Shown here: piece after piece, positions 1 through 5,883 of the stretch | How positions within the stretch are numbered: position 1 is the first letter of the stretch | How the letters are laid out: each line of letters begins with the position of its first letter | NCBI GenBank assembly: GCA_902782625.1 | Contig: CACZNZ010000221.1 | Span: 1 to 5,883, forward strand | From: an uncultured Lachnospiraceae bacterium | GTDB lineage: Bacteria > Bacillota > Clostridia > Lachnospirales > Lachnospiraceae | DNA: 5,883 bases | Direction: 5' to 3' | Made by a program: the position numbers and the translations under genes | The notes under the pieces: model-generated | Databases searched by the model: none | Told to the model about the DNA's origin: nothing | The model's input: only the letters and a program-made list of their open reading frames with translations

Positions 1-2
1 AA

Positions 3-1406
3 TTGATGGGTGGTTCAGATGGACTCACCATTCCAGGAATATATGCAGGATTAATAAATGTTGTCACCGGGGAGGACCTTTCTGCTTACGCCGGAACAAC
101 GCTAAAGAAATGTGCAACGAACTATCGAAAGTGTGAAGATAGCACTGGCGGATATGTTCCTTTTACAGAACCTGCCACACAATCTGCTTTTGACTCACAA
201 TACAAAAGAAAAGACCCCGACCTTCTAAAAAGAACGTCGAGGTTTATAGATACATATTTAAATGCTGCGAAGTGCGAATGGCTTGTACGTGCTATTATCG
301 AAACCATTCAGCAAGAACAGCTTGATGTAGATATCGCCATAAATTATCAAGAGACAATGAAATCTGGCGATCTCCATACGGCAGACAATATTATCTTTCT
401 GCCTTTTTTACTTAGCGTACTTCATTATGTTATACTCAACTGCCCTGATTGCGAATCTGGTAGACCTACGTTTGAAAATTGGTATTCACAGTCCAGCTCG
501 CGCGCAGAATGGAAATTTAAAAGCAACATCGGCAATGGAATAAATCCAATGAATGTATCCGTTGATCTACCAGTTCCATCAGAAGGCACTGATAGTTCCA
601 TCGACGCTGTTAGCAATACCATTTCAGATACTGAATCTATCCAGGGCTCCCCCGATACTCGCAGCGACCGTGAAGTCATTTTTAACAGCATGGGAAAGGC
701 TCTGCAGCCAGTCATTGATGTCCTTGAAGCACAGAAAAGTAAGATGCCCAGCACAGAACAACTTGCCAAACCACTTCTTATGTTTGCTGCTGCCGCTGAA
801 GATCAGGAACATGAGTTAGCTGAAAAAATCAGAAACAATGAAAAGAACGCTAAAGATGCTACTTCCGAAAAAGATATGTTTGAAGTATTTAAGACCGAAA
901 GTGATGATCTTCTAAAATACTGCATTGAAATGGACCCAACCGGAGAGCCTATTTCGTTATATATACCAGACCAAATCGACAACCTTATCAGAAAATGGAA
1001 TTTTGATATTCGCAAAATACAGGACCCCGATAAGCAACGATTGGTCCAGGATACATTACAAACTCTATCGGATTATTTGTACTACCTATCAGATAGGTAT
1101 CTGAAAGCAATAGATGGTGAAAGACTTATTTTTAGAAACAGTTCTATCGAGGAAGGCTATCGGTTATGCGAAGAACTACGGCCAAATTCATACAGATTAC
1201 GCTGCAAGCTTAGAGATCTATACTTATTATTGTGGCCTGCTCCTGCAATCGATCATCCTCCAACAGAAGATACATCTACGGTGTCTGAAAACGACGATAC
1301 AAAGAAATCAGAGGACACTAAAGGTTCCATTGTACACCAAACTGTTGTAAACCAATATGGAGATCATCCAGTTCACATAGATCATGTTGAGAACTTAAAG
1401 TTGTAA
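3..1406 (+). CDS. Uncharacterised protein, candidate effector or adaptor of an ABC-3C-type operon (5' end at window edge)
   Basis: I do not recognise an established enzyme family. The frame is open from the first bases, with TTG at 3 and ATG at 6, so the true start may be either of these or lie outside the window. Residues are numbered from the TTG. An N-terminal mixed region (about 5-185) contains DSTGGYVPF (46-54), an aliphatic helix after W93 (WLVRAIIETI), a hydrophobic stretch near 131-146 and SSSRAEWKFKSNIG from 164. A Ser/Thr/Asp-rich linker (about 190-225) leads to a helical region (226-410), an acidic low-complexity tail (about 417-442) and a final motif NQYGDHPVHIDHVENL (450-465). 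No signal peptide, clear membrane span or nuclease motif is visible. The next gene begins 12 bases downstream and carries the same motif at its N-terminus, so the two products probably act together. An effector or adaptor role is inferred from this and from the ABC-3C context. Confidence is high for the gene and low for the function. Confidence 0.75.
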   Translation: MMGGSDGLTIPGIYAGLINVVTGEDLSAYAGTTLKKCATNYRKCEDSTGGYVPFTEPATQSAFDSQYKRKDPDLLKRTSRFIDTYLNAAKCEWLVRAIIETIQQEQLDVDIAINYQETMKSGDLHTADNIIFLPFLLSVLHYVILNCPDCESGRPTFENWYSQSSSRAEWKFKSNIGNGINPMNVSVDLPVPSEGTDSSIDAVSNTISDTESIQGSPDTRSDREVIFNSMGKALQPVIDVLEAQKSKMPSTEQLAKPLLMFAAAAEDQEHELAEKIRNNEKNAKDATSEKDMFEVFKTESDDLLKYCIEMDPTGEPISLYIPDQIDNLIRKWNFDIRKIQDPDKQRLVQDTLQTLSDYLYYLSDRYLKAIDGERLIFRNSSIEEGYRLCEELRPNSYRLRCKLRDLYLLLWPAPAIDHPPTEDTSTVSENDDTKKSEDTKGSIVHQTVVNQYGDHPVHIDHVENLKL

Positions 1407-1412
1407 AGGAGG
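1406..1412 (+). promoter_or_regulatory. Shine-Dalgarno AAGGAGG that selects the ATG at 1419
   Basis: AAGGAGG begins on the last base of the preceding stop codon. It lies 6 bases before ATG 1419 but only 3 bases before the in-frame TTG at 1416, so ATG 1419 is the better start. The overlap with the stop suggests coupled translation of the first two genes. Confidence 0.75.
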
Positions 1413-1418
1413 ATTTTG

Positions 1419-2129
1419 ATGGAAGAAGAAAAAGAAAATAAACCGGTTCCAACCAATAACTCCTCCTTTACAGAGGTGAATCAATACGGCGATAGAGCTG
1501 TCCATGCAGATCATATCGATAATCTTACTGTTGAAGTGAACGTATATGGAGAGCAAGGATCTGCTCCTACAAATGAAGATGGAATTCCTTTTGTTCCCGT
1601 GACTCCTACTCGTTCTGACGCCGCAACAAGGACGATCTTTCTCGGCAATGAGACAATAACTCTTCCTGTTGAACTTACACCTCTGAGTGCTATCGCACCG
1701 CATGAGCTTCCATATGTTAATGCTCTATGTGAGGTGTACGCTGAAAAAATAAATCAGGTTGTAACCCCAGATACCCTTGATTCTCTCCCACCAAGGCTAC
1801 ACCGCAATTTTGCCGAACACCGAAAAGCCTATTACAGTGCGGAGAGTATCCATCGTTCTGTTAGAGAAGTATTTGCAGATGGCGAGAAGCAATTTGAAGC
1901 CCTCAAGACCGATGCCTTTGATGGCATCTCGGACACATACTATGATGACCGCCACCAATCTGGATATGATCGGTTGCTGTCTGTTTTGAATAAGATCACG
2001 AACACAACGTTAACAAAATCTACTCTCATGAATATAGCTGGTCTTATTGGTAATCTCGAAAAGAAAGGAATTTGCCACATCCTGGTAAATGACGATGTTA
2101 TCAAGTCGTGGGTGAACATCGATGAATAA
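1419..2129 (+). CDS. ABC-3C system C-terminal-domain (CTD-type) protein
   Basis: This is a 236-residue protein that I assign to the CTD component of ABC-three-component systems, from recalled family patterns and not from a search. After a short charged start, residues 21-38 carry NQYGDRAVHADHIDNLTV, the motif that also ends the upstream protein. A Pro/Thr-rich linker follows to about residue 80. The C-terminal part (about 85-236) is the CTD-like domain. It shows HRNFAEHRKAYYSAESIHR (128-146), a Lys/Phe-rich helix (EKQFEALKTDAFDGI), SGYDRLLSVL, and EKKGICHILVND (214-225) close to the end. In known systems the CTD is often fused to an effector; here there is only an N-terminal tail of about 80 residues, so the effector is probably supplied in trans by the upstream gene. 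The gene overlaps the next one by 8 bases, indicating coupled translation and likely a complex. The domain class is fairly secure, but the exact CTD subtype is not resolved. Confidence 0.8.
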   Translation: MEEEKENKPVPTNNSSFTEVNQYGDRAVHADHIDNLTVEVNVYGEQGSAPTNEDGIPFVPVTPTRSDAATRTIFLGNETITLPVELTPLSAIAPHELPYVNALCEVYAEKINQVVTPDTLDSLPPRLHRNFAEHRKAYYSAESIHRSVREVFADGEKQFEALKTDAFDGISDTYYDDRHQSGYDRLLSVLNKITNTTLTKSTLMNIAGLIGNLEKKGICHILVNDDVIKSWVNIDE

Positions 2130-2568
2130 ACTCTTTAATACCCCTTTTGAGACCGGACTTCGCGCGATGCTTATTCTCTATTCTACAAACACAAGTGGAA
2201 TGACTATTGATCGAATAACAGCATATGATTTTATAACAATCTACGGTAAAGATCTTGGTGTATCTAAGAATAACCTTCATGGAATAAACCATTTTAGCTT
2301 TAGTGAATTGTCATCAAAGAGAACTATTTGCTCCGAAGGCGTAAAATCCTTTGTTCTTGACGGCCTTATATCAATAACACGTAATAGCGAAGGATTCTTG
2401 TATTCCTTGACTTCCACCGGAATGGAATACGTCCAATCACTTGAATCCGATTATAAAACCCAATACTTGGAGATATTAAAAGATGTCCAAAGTAAATATA
2501 ACAACATTTCAGATACAGAACTAACATCGATAATTAATAATGCTGCAGTTAATGCACTAAGGAGGTAA
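2122..2568 (+). CDS. ABC-3C system middle component, MC2-like
   Basis: This 148-residue protein resembles the MC2 class of ABC-3C middle components, which are small winged-helix-like proteins encoded between the CTD/effector gene and the ATPase gene. The N-terminus FNTPFETGLRAMLIL (5-19) fits the family's opening (F-N-x-P-x-E-x-G-L-R). It is followed by the helix TIDRITAYDFITIYG (28-42), LHGINHFSFSELSSKR (52-67), a likely recognition helix and wing (VKSFVLDGLISITRNSEGF), and a C-terminal helix ending in SDTELTSII. Its ATG lies inside the end of the upstream gene (8-base overlap) and no good Shine-Dalgarno precedes it, so it probably depends on translation of the CTD gene. The stop codon abuts the start of the ATPase gene. 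The family role is to bridge the ATPase and the CTD/effector component; that role here is inferred from family and position. Confidence 0.8.
   Translation: MNKLFNTPFETGLRAMLILYSTNTSGMTIDRITAYDFITIYGKDLGVSKNNLHGINHFSFSELSSKRTICSEGVKSFVLDGLISITRNSEGFLYSLTSTGMEYVQSLESDYKTQYLEILKDVQSKYNNISDTELTSIINNAAVNALRR
2559..2565 (+). promoter_or_regulatory. Shine-Dalgarno AAGGAGG that selects the ATG at 2571
   Basis: Two consecutive ATG codons (2568 and 2571) follow this site. The first, which overlaps the previous stop by one base, is only 2 bases away. The second is 5 bases away and is the likelier start. Confidence 0.7.
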
Positions 2569-2570
2569 TG

Positions 2571-4379
2571 ATGAGCGATTTCTACATAAAAAGAGTCACT
2601 GCAAAAGGCAGTGGCAAAAAAGACTCAACAGTTGACCTCCGCCCTGGGCTAAACATTATTAAGGGCAGGTCCAATACCGGTAAAACCGTAATAATTAAAT
2701 GTATTGATTTCTGCTTTGGCAGTAAAAAACCGCCGTTCGATGAGAGCTTTGGATACACAACAATAGAAATGGAACTTCACACCAGAAATGGTGATATAAC
2801 CATATCTCGTCAGCTTGGGAAAAATCAGGTCGAAGTTACTACCAGCGTTCCCGGCTTCAATAACGGCACTTATGATCTAAAACCTTCAAAAAAGAAACAC
2901 CCTCTTCCGATCTTAAGTGATCTCCTACTTGCCTCTATCGGCATTGAAGGTGAACACCAGATTGTAAAGAACAAAGATTTCGATAAAAGAAGATTGACCT
3001 GGAGGACTTTTCTTAGTGCCCTTCTTTTTCATGTGACCGATATTGCCAAAGAAACCTCTGTCATTGAACCTGAACAAGGAACAGAAAAGACTGCCATGTT
3101 GTCGGCGCTTCTATTCCTAATGTCAGGTAAGGATTTTTCCGAATCCGATGCTCAAACCAAAAAAGAAATTAGAGTTGCACGTAAACGAGCTGTTGAAGAA
3201 TACGTTAACAAAAAAATTCAATCTGCTTCTGATAAAAAGAAAGTACTTCAAGAGAGTCTAAATGCTTTTGATGGAGTGGACGTCGAACAAGCCATGCAAG
3301 ACGTAATTACAAGTTTACAATATACCGAAGGACAAATATCCTATACTGCGGATCAATGCCGTAAGATTATGCAGCAGATATATGATCTACAGGACAGGTC
3401 CGCAGAATGTGAGCTTTTACAGAATCGTTACTCTTCATTAGAGACACAATATATATCAGATATCAAACGCCTCTCTTTTATAGTTAACGGTGAATCTAAA
3501 ATGGGTCAGGTTCCGCATAATCAAACTTGCCCTTTTTGCGAAGGAAAATTGCCAGTTCGCGATAAGAAATCATATATAGATTCAGCGCAAGCAGAGCTAA
3601 ACAGAATAATGGTGCAGATGGATGGATTAAAGGAAACCGAAAACGATCTAAAAAAAGAAAAAGTCGAGATTGAAAAGCAACTTGATGAACTACAAGATGA
3701 TAGAGAACAACTGGAGAAGAAAATAGACAAAGAGCTCCAACCAAAAGCTGATGCACTGAAGCAATCATTAAACAATTATCGTACCTATATCCAGATCCAA
3801 CAGGAACTTCAAGTAATTGATGATTTTGCTTCTAGCTGGGTAACTGATCTCCGGGAACTTCCAAGCGAAGATGAAACTAGAACCGAATATCATCCAAAAG
3901 AATACTTTGATGATCCATTCCAGGAACGTATGGATGAAATGCTTAAAGCCGCCCTGACGGATTGCCAATATGAAAACTTAACCGCAGCACGTTTTAACAT
4001 GAAAGATTTTGACATTGAAGTCAATGGTCACAAAAAAGCGGACGTAAATGGCCAAGGCTACTGCTCTTTCCTTAACAGCATCGTTGCCGTTGTTTTCCGC
4101 AGCTATATGGAAAAATATGCAACCTACAATCCTGGATTTGTTGTAATTGATACACCTCTTCTTGGTCTTGACCAAGGTGTAGATGACAACGATCAGAAAA
4201 GCATGCGTACAGCGTTATTCAACTTCTTCATAAAACACCAAACGGATGGCCAGCTAATCATACTTGAAAATATCAGGCATCTACCTGAGATCGATTTTGA
4301 AAAAGCCGGCGCTAACGTCATTACCTTTACAAAAGGACACGGCAATGGTAGATATGGATTCTTAAATGACGTTAAATGA
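2571..4379 (+). CDS. Rad50/SMC-like ABC ATPase of an ABC-3C-type system
   Basis: This 602-residue protein is built like a small Rad50/SMC. Numbering is from ATG 2571. The N-terminal ATPase lobe has the beta strands LNII and a Walker A GRSNTGKT (32-39), followed by VIIKCIDFCFGS. Two coiled-coil arms (about 180-315 and 335-405) flank CPFC (C320, C323), a Rad50-type zinc-hook motif that in known proteins joins two molecules through a shared zinc. The C-terminal lobe has a divergent signature region around NGQGYCSFLNS (493-503) and a Walker B FVVID (523-527) followed by TPLLGLDQG. The usual catalytic glutamate after the Walker B aspartate is threonine (T528). ILEN (near 565) then aligns with the end of the ATPase core. 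The protein should be cytosolic and nucleic-acid-associated. Family and architecture are clear. The role as engine or sensor of the system rests on gene order with the middle component and CTD gene. RecN or a housekeeping SMC is unlikely given the length and neighbours. Confidence 0.88.
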   Translation: MSDFYIKRVTAKGSGKKDSTVDLRPGLNIIKGRSNTGKTVIIKCIDFCFGSKKPPFDESFGYTTIEMELHTRNGDITISRQLGKNQVEVTTSVPGFNNGTYDLKPSKKKHPLPILSDLLLASIGIEGEHQIVKNKDFDKRRLTWRTFLSALLFHVTDIAKETSVIEPEQGTEKTAMLSALLFLMSGKDFSESDAQTKKEIRVARKRAVEEYVNKKIQSASDKKKVLQESLNAFDGVDVEQAMQDVITSLQYTEGQISYTADQCRKIMQQIYDLQDRSAECELLQNRYSSLETQYISDIKRLSFIVNGESKMGQVPHNQTCPFCEGKLPVRDKKSYIDSAQAELNRIMVQMDGLKETENDLKKEKVEIEKQLDELQDDREQLEKKIDKELQPKADALKQSLNNYRTYIQIQQELQVIDDFASSWVTDLRELPSEDETRTEYHPKEYFDDPFQERMDEMLKAALTDCQYENLTAARFNMKDFDIEVNGHKKADVNGQGYCSFLNSIVAVVFRSYMEKYATYNPGFVVIDTPLLGLDQGVDDNDQKSMRTALFNFFIKHQTDGQLIILENIRHLPEIDFEKAGANVITFTKGHGNGRYGFLNDVK

Positions 4380-4388
4380 TTGTGCATA

Positions 4389-4395
4389 AAGGAGG
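4389..4395 (+). promoter_or_regulatory. Shine-Dalgarno AAGGAGG that selects the ATG at 4400
   Basis: The site lies 4 bases before ATG 4400. An in-frame upstream ATG at 4376 overlaps the ATPase stop codon, has no ribosome binding site, and would read through this one, so it is not the preferred start. Confidence 0.75.
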
Positions 4396-4399
4396 ACCT

Positions 4400-4600
4400 A
4401 TGAAAATCAGTTATAACAAATTATGGAAGCTACTCATAGATAAAGGAATGACAAAAATGCAGCTAAAAGATGCTGCTGGTATTAGTGCTGCATCAATTGC
4501 CAAACTTGGGAAAGGCGGCAATATCACGACAGATGTTCTTCTAAAAATCTGCGAAACACTTAACTGCCATATAGAGGACATTCTGGAAACAATCGACTAA
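4400..4600 (+). CDS. Small Cro/CI-type (XRE family) transcriptional regulator
   Basis: This is a 66-residue single-domain helix-turn-helix protein of the short Cro/CI type, resembling YozG-like regulators. The first helix (SYNKLWKLLIDKGM, 4-17) precedes the HTH, TKMQLKDAAGISAASIAKLG (18-37). The last two helices (TTDVLLKICETL and HIEDILETI) complete the usual five-helix fold, leaving no room for a sensor domain. It follows the ATPase gene by 20 bases and precedes the nuclease gene by 28, so it is probably co-transcribed with both. Regulators of this kind beside defence genes commonly repress their own operon or delay expression of a toxic partner; that is inference here, because the operon promoter lies outside the window and no clear operator palindrome is visible around the gene. 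Confidence 0.88.
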   Translation: MKISYNKLWKLLIDKGMTKMQLKDAAGISAASIAKLGKGGNITTDVLLKICETLNCHIEDILETID

Positions 4601-4614
4601 ATTATTACTCAACG

Positions 4615-4621
4615 AAGGAGG
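4615..4621 (+). promoter_or_regulatory. Shine-Dalgarno AAGGAGG for the GIY-YIG gene
   Basis: AAGGAGG sits 7 bases before ATG 4629 in the 28-base gap after the regulator gene. The spacing is near ideal, which fixes the start of the nuclease gene and indicates independent initiation rather than coupling. Confidence 0.7.
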
Positions 4622-4628
4622 AATTAGT

Positions 4629-5483
4629 ATGCATGGAAGATCGATAGAGCTGTTCCTCGCTAATGGAACCGCGGATAGTATCGTTACTGCAGAACTCTCT
4701 AATTGGAATGGCAAAGCAATTAAAATTCCAAGAATTGAGGTAAATGACTGTAAACGAAAAGATATACAGGAACCTGGAATATACTTCTTATTCTGTAAAG
4801 ATGAGGATAATGACGAGGACTCTGTTTACATCGGTGAAGCCGAGAACGTAAAGGAACGTCTGGTTCAGCACTTGCGTGATGCCGCTGCCGAAAAAGAAAA
4901 GTATTACTGGAATACAGCTGTTATATTTATAGGCCGTGATTTAAACAAGGCACTCATTAGATATTTAGAGAACAGACTTGTGGAACTTGCAAAATCTAGT
5001 AATCGCTTCAAAGTTCTCACAAAAAATACATATAAGAATACGGTCCTTAAAGAATCCCAAATCGCCGCAATGGAAGAATTCTTGGATAATATAAAGGTTC
5101 TTGTTAATGCTCTTGGTTATAAAGTTTTAGAACCATTGCGACAAGTTAATTCTTCTGGTGCCAAATCAGATGAGGATCTACTCTATTTGAAAACAGGTGC
5201 TGTTGAAGCAGTTGGCGCTGTTACATCTGAAGGATTTGTGGTGCTTGCCGGTGCAACTATAAATGAAAAGACATCCGAAAAATCCCTATCAAAGGGCATG
5301 GCAAAACTCCGAAAAAAGCACTTTGATTCCGGCCACATTGACGCCAATCTCAAAACCACCGTAGATATTCTGTTTTCAAGCTCATCAGCTGCAGCTGATT
5401 TTGTAACGGGTTATAGCGTAAGCGGACCCGCCACCTGGAAAGATAAAACCGGAAAAACATTAAAAGAAATCGAATCTGAATAA
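4629..5483 (+). CDS. GIY-YIG nuclease with C-terminal DUF4357-like domain
   Basis: This is a 284-residue protein. Residues 6-45 (IELFLANGT, then ELSNWNGKAIKIPR) match the lead-in typical of this GIY-YIG group. The nuclease domain shows GIY (50-52), YIG (67-69) with E70, R77 and H81 in the ENVKERLVQH stretch, and the metal-binding glutamate E114 in RYLENRLVELA. All main catalytic positions of a GIY-YIG endonuclease therefore appear intact. The C-terminal part (about 190-284) looks like DUF4357, with FSSSSAAADFVTGYS (249-263) and an ending TWKDKTGKTLKEIE. Such proteins are expected to cut DNA in the cytosol; the target is unknown. This is the last gene of the plus-strand array, directly after an XRE regulator and just before a terminator. 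It may be an accessory nuclease of the ABC-3C-like system or half of a separate regulator-nuclease pair. Family assignment is strong and the biological role is open. Confidence 0.9.
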   Translation: MHGRSIELFLANGTADSIVTAELSNWNGKAIKIPRIEVNDCKRKDIQEPGIYFLFCKDEDNDEDSVYIGEAENVKERLVQHLRDAAAEKEKYYWNTAVIFIGRDLNKALIRYLENRLVELAKSSNRFKVLTKNTYKNTVLKESQIAAMEEFLDNIKVLVNALGYKVLEPLRQVNSSGAKSDEDLLYLKTGAVEAVGAVTSEGFVVLAGATINEKTSEKSLSKGMAKLRKKHFDSGHIDANLKTTVDILFSSSSAAADFVTGYSVSGPATWKDKTGKTLKEIESE

Positions 5484-5488
5484 AAAAC

Positions 5489-5527
5489 AACGCACCATGC
5501 TTACATATAATCAGCACGGTGCGTTTT
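5489..5527 (+). terminator. Intrinsic terminator, probably bidirectional
   Basis: The arms 5489-5500 (AACGCACCATGC) and 5514-5525 (GCACGGTGCGTT) form a 12-bp stem with one A-C mismatch and a 13-base loop, followed by a T run (5524-5527). On the minus strand the same stem is followed by six Ts (complement of 5482-5487). It therefore can end both the plus-strand array and the convergent hsdR-like gene. Confidence 0.88.
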
Positions 5528-5558
5528 ATTACTTTTAGAAACTATAAAAGCCTTCTTA

Positions 5559-5883
5559 TTATTCAGACTTCTTGCCATATGGAACGGGGTCTTCTGCTAC
5601 CATCAGACTTTCTTGTGGCTGCATTTTATATACAACCCCTCTTGATTCCTGTGCAGGTATCGAATATTCCTTTCCTTCCGGATTGTAGGTCAAATTGAAA
5701 ACCAGATCCGACAACCATTTTTTGAAGGAAGGATTGTCTTGGAACTGCTTGAACAGCTCCATGTTGTCCGCCATGATAGAGAAGATAACCGCCTGTAGAG
5801 CACGCTCGCTTTCGGTACGCGCCTCCTGTGCATCAGAGTTCTTCATGGCATTCTGATATTTCTTATCCTTTGACACCATCTCC
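5559..5883 (-). CDS. hsdR: Type I restriction endonuclease R subunit, C-terminal end (5' part outside window)
   Basis: The frame stays open to the right edge, so only about the last 108 residues are seen. An ATG at 5879 touches its upstream GGAG with no spacing, so it is unlikely to be a true start, and the gene almost certainly continues. The segment has the pattern I associate with the C-terminal helical region of HsdR: YQNAMKNSDAQEARTESERA, then MELFKQFQDNPSFKKWLSDLV and FNLTY. In type I enzymes this region helps dock R onto the methylase-specificity core. About 40 residues follow the FNLTY motif, more than I would expect for many family members, so a lineage-specific tail is possible. Its orientation is convergent with the rest of the window, with a shared terminator between. 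Alternatively this is a remnant rather than an intact gene; the sequence outside the window would settle that. Confidence 0.72.
   Translation of the reverse strand, partial: EMVSKDKKYQNAMKNSDAQEARTESERALQAVIFSIMADNMELFKQFQDNPSFKKWLSDLVFNLTYNPEGKEYSIPAQESRGVVYKMQPQESLMVAEDPVPYGKKSE

Noticed and set aside
441..452. CPDC (residues 147-150) in the first protein as a possible zinc site
   Set aside because: No second Cys/His pair lies at a convincing spacing; the other cysteines (37, 44, 91) are scattered, so a zinc finger is not supported.
553..819. Overlapping 88-codon frame inside the first gene
   Set aside because: It lacks a ribosome binding site and has no recognisable protein pattern; it is a shadow of the longer coupled gene.
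3521..3775. Minus-strand frames rich in Ser/Phe/Leu opposite the ATPase coiled coil
   Set aside because: The composition is what the complement of a Glu/Lys-rich coiled coil gives; there is no start signal or independent evidence.
905..4560. Similar stretches 'gatcttctaaaatactgc' (about 906) and 'gttcttctaaaaatctgc' (about 4535) as a dispersed repeat
   Set aside because: The similarity is short, has mismatches and an offset, and lies in unrelated helices encoding Leu-Leu-Lys; chance is sufficient.
5532..5550. AT-rich inverted repeat CTTTTA/TAAAAG between the terminator and the hsdR-like stop
   Set aside because: Six AT-rich base pairs with a 7-base loop is too weak to call, and the strong terminator next to it already explains the region.
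1..5883. CRISPR array, tRNA, or insertion-sequence ends
   Set aside because: No regularly spaced direct repeats, cloverleaf-like segments, transposase motifs or terminal inverted repeats were seen, and nearly all of the window is coding.

Overview
The window looks like part of a defence island from a low-to-mid GC Firmicute, probably a gut-type Clostridia/Lachnospiraceae relative. Four of the five starts inside the plus-strand array sit behind a near-perfect AAGGAGG Shine-Dalgarno sequence. Hand counts give about 42% G+C over 1-300 and 2581-2880. The taxonomic guess is inference only.

Layout: six plus-strand genes are packed head to tail from the left edge to 5483, with gaps of no more than about 28 bases, and look like one transcription unit. 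They end at a strong hairpin terminator (5489-5527). A seventh gene converges on it from the right on the minus strand and runs off the window.

Region 1 (3-4379) is the core. I read it as an ABC-three-component (ABC-3C) type conflict system: an unrecognised 467-residue protein, a 236-residue protein with an ABC-3C C-terminal-domain (CTD) fold, a 148-residue middle component (MC2-like), and a 602-residue Rad50/SMC-like ABC ATPase with a CPFC zinc-hook motif inside a coiled coil. In many ABC-3C systems the effector is fused to the CTD. Here the CTD protein has only a short N-terminal tail, and the candidate effector is the separate upstream gene. The C-terminus of the upstream protein and the N-terminus of the CTD protein carry the same short motif (NQYGDxxVHxDHxxNL), which suggests the two are tied together by a shared docking element.

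Region 2 (4400-5483) adds a 66-residue Cro/CI-type regulator and a GIY-YIG nuclease with a C-terminal DUF4357-like domain, each with its own strong ribosome binding site. They may be accessory parts of the system or a separate two-gene cassette.

Region 3 (5559-5883, minus) is the 3' end of what looks like a type I restriction endonuclease R subunit (hsdR), supporting a defence-island setting. Its G+C (about 47% over 5581-5880 by hand count) is a little higher than the plus-strand array.

Working model (inference): the Rad50-like ATPase and middle component sense or grip aberrant nucleic acid, the CTD protein couples them to the product of the first gene as effector, and the XRE regulator may hold the operon in check. 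No stretch over 300 bases lacks a gene.
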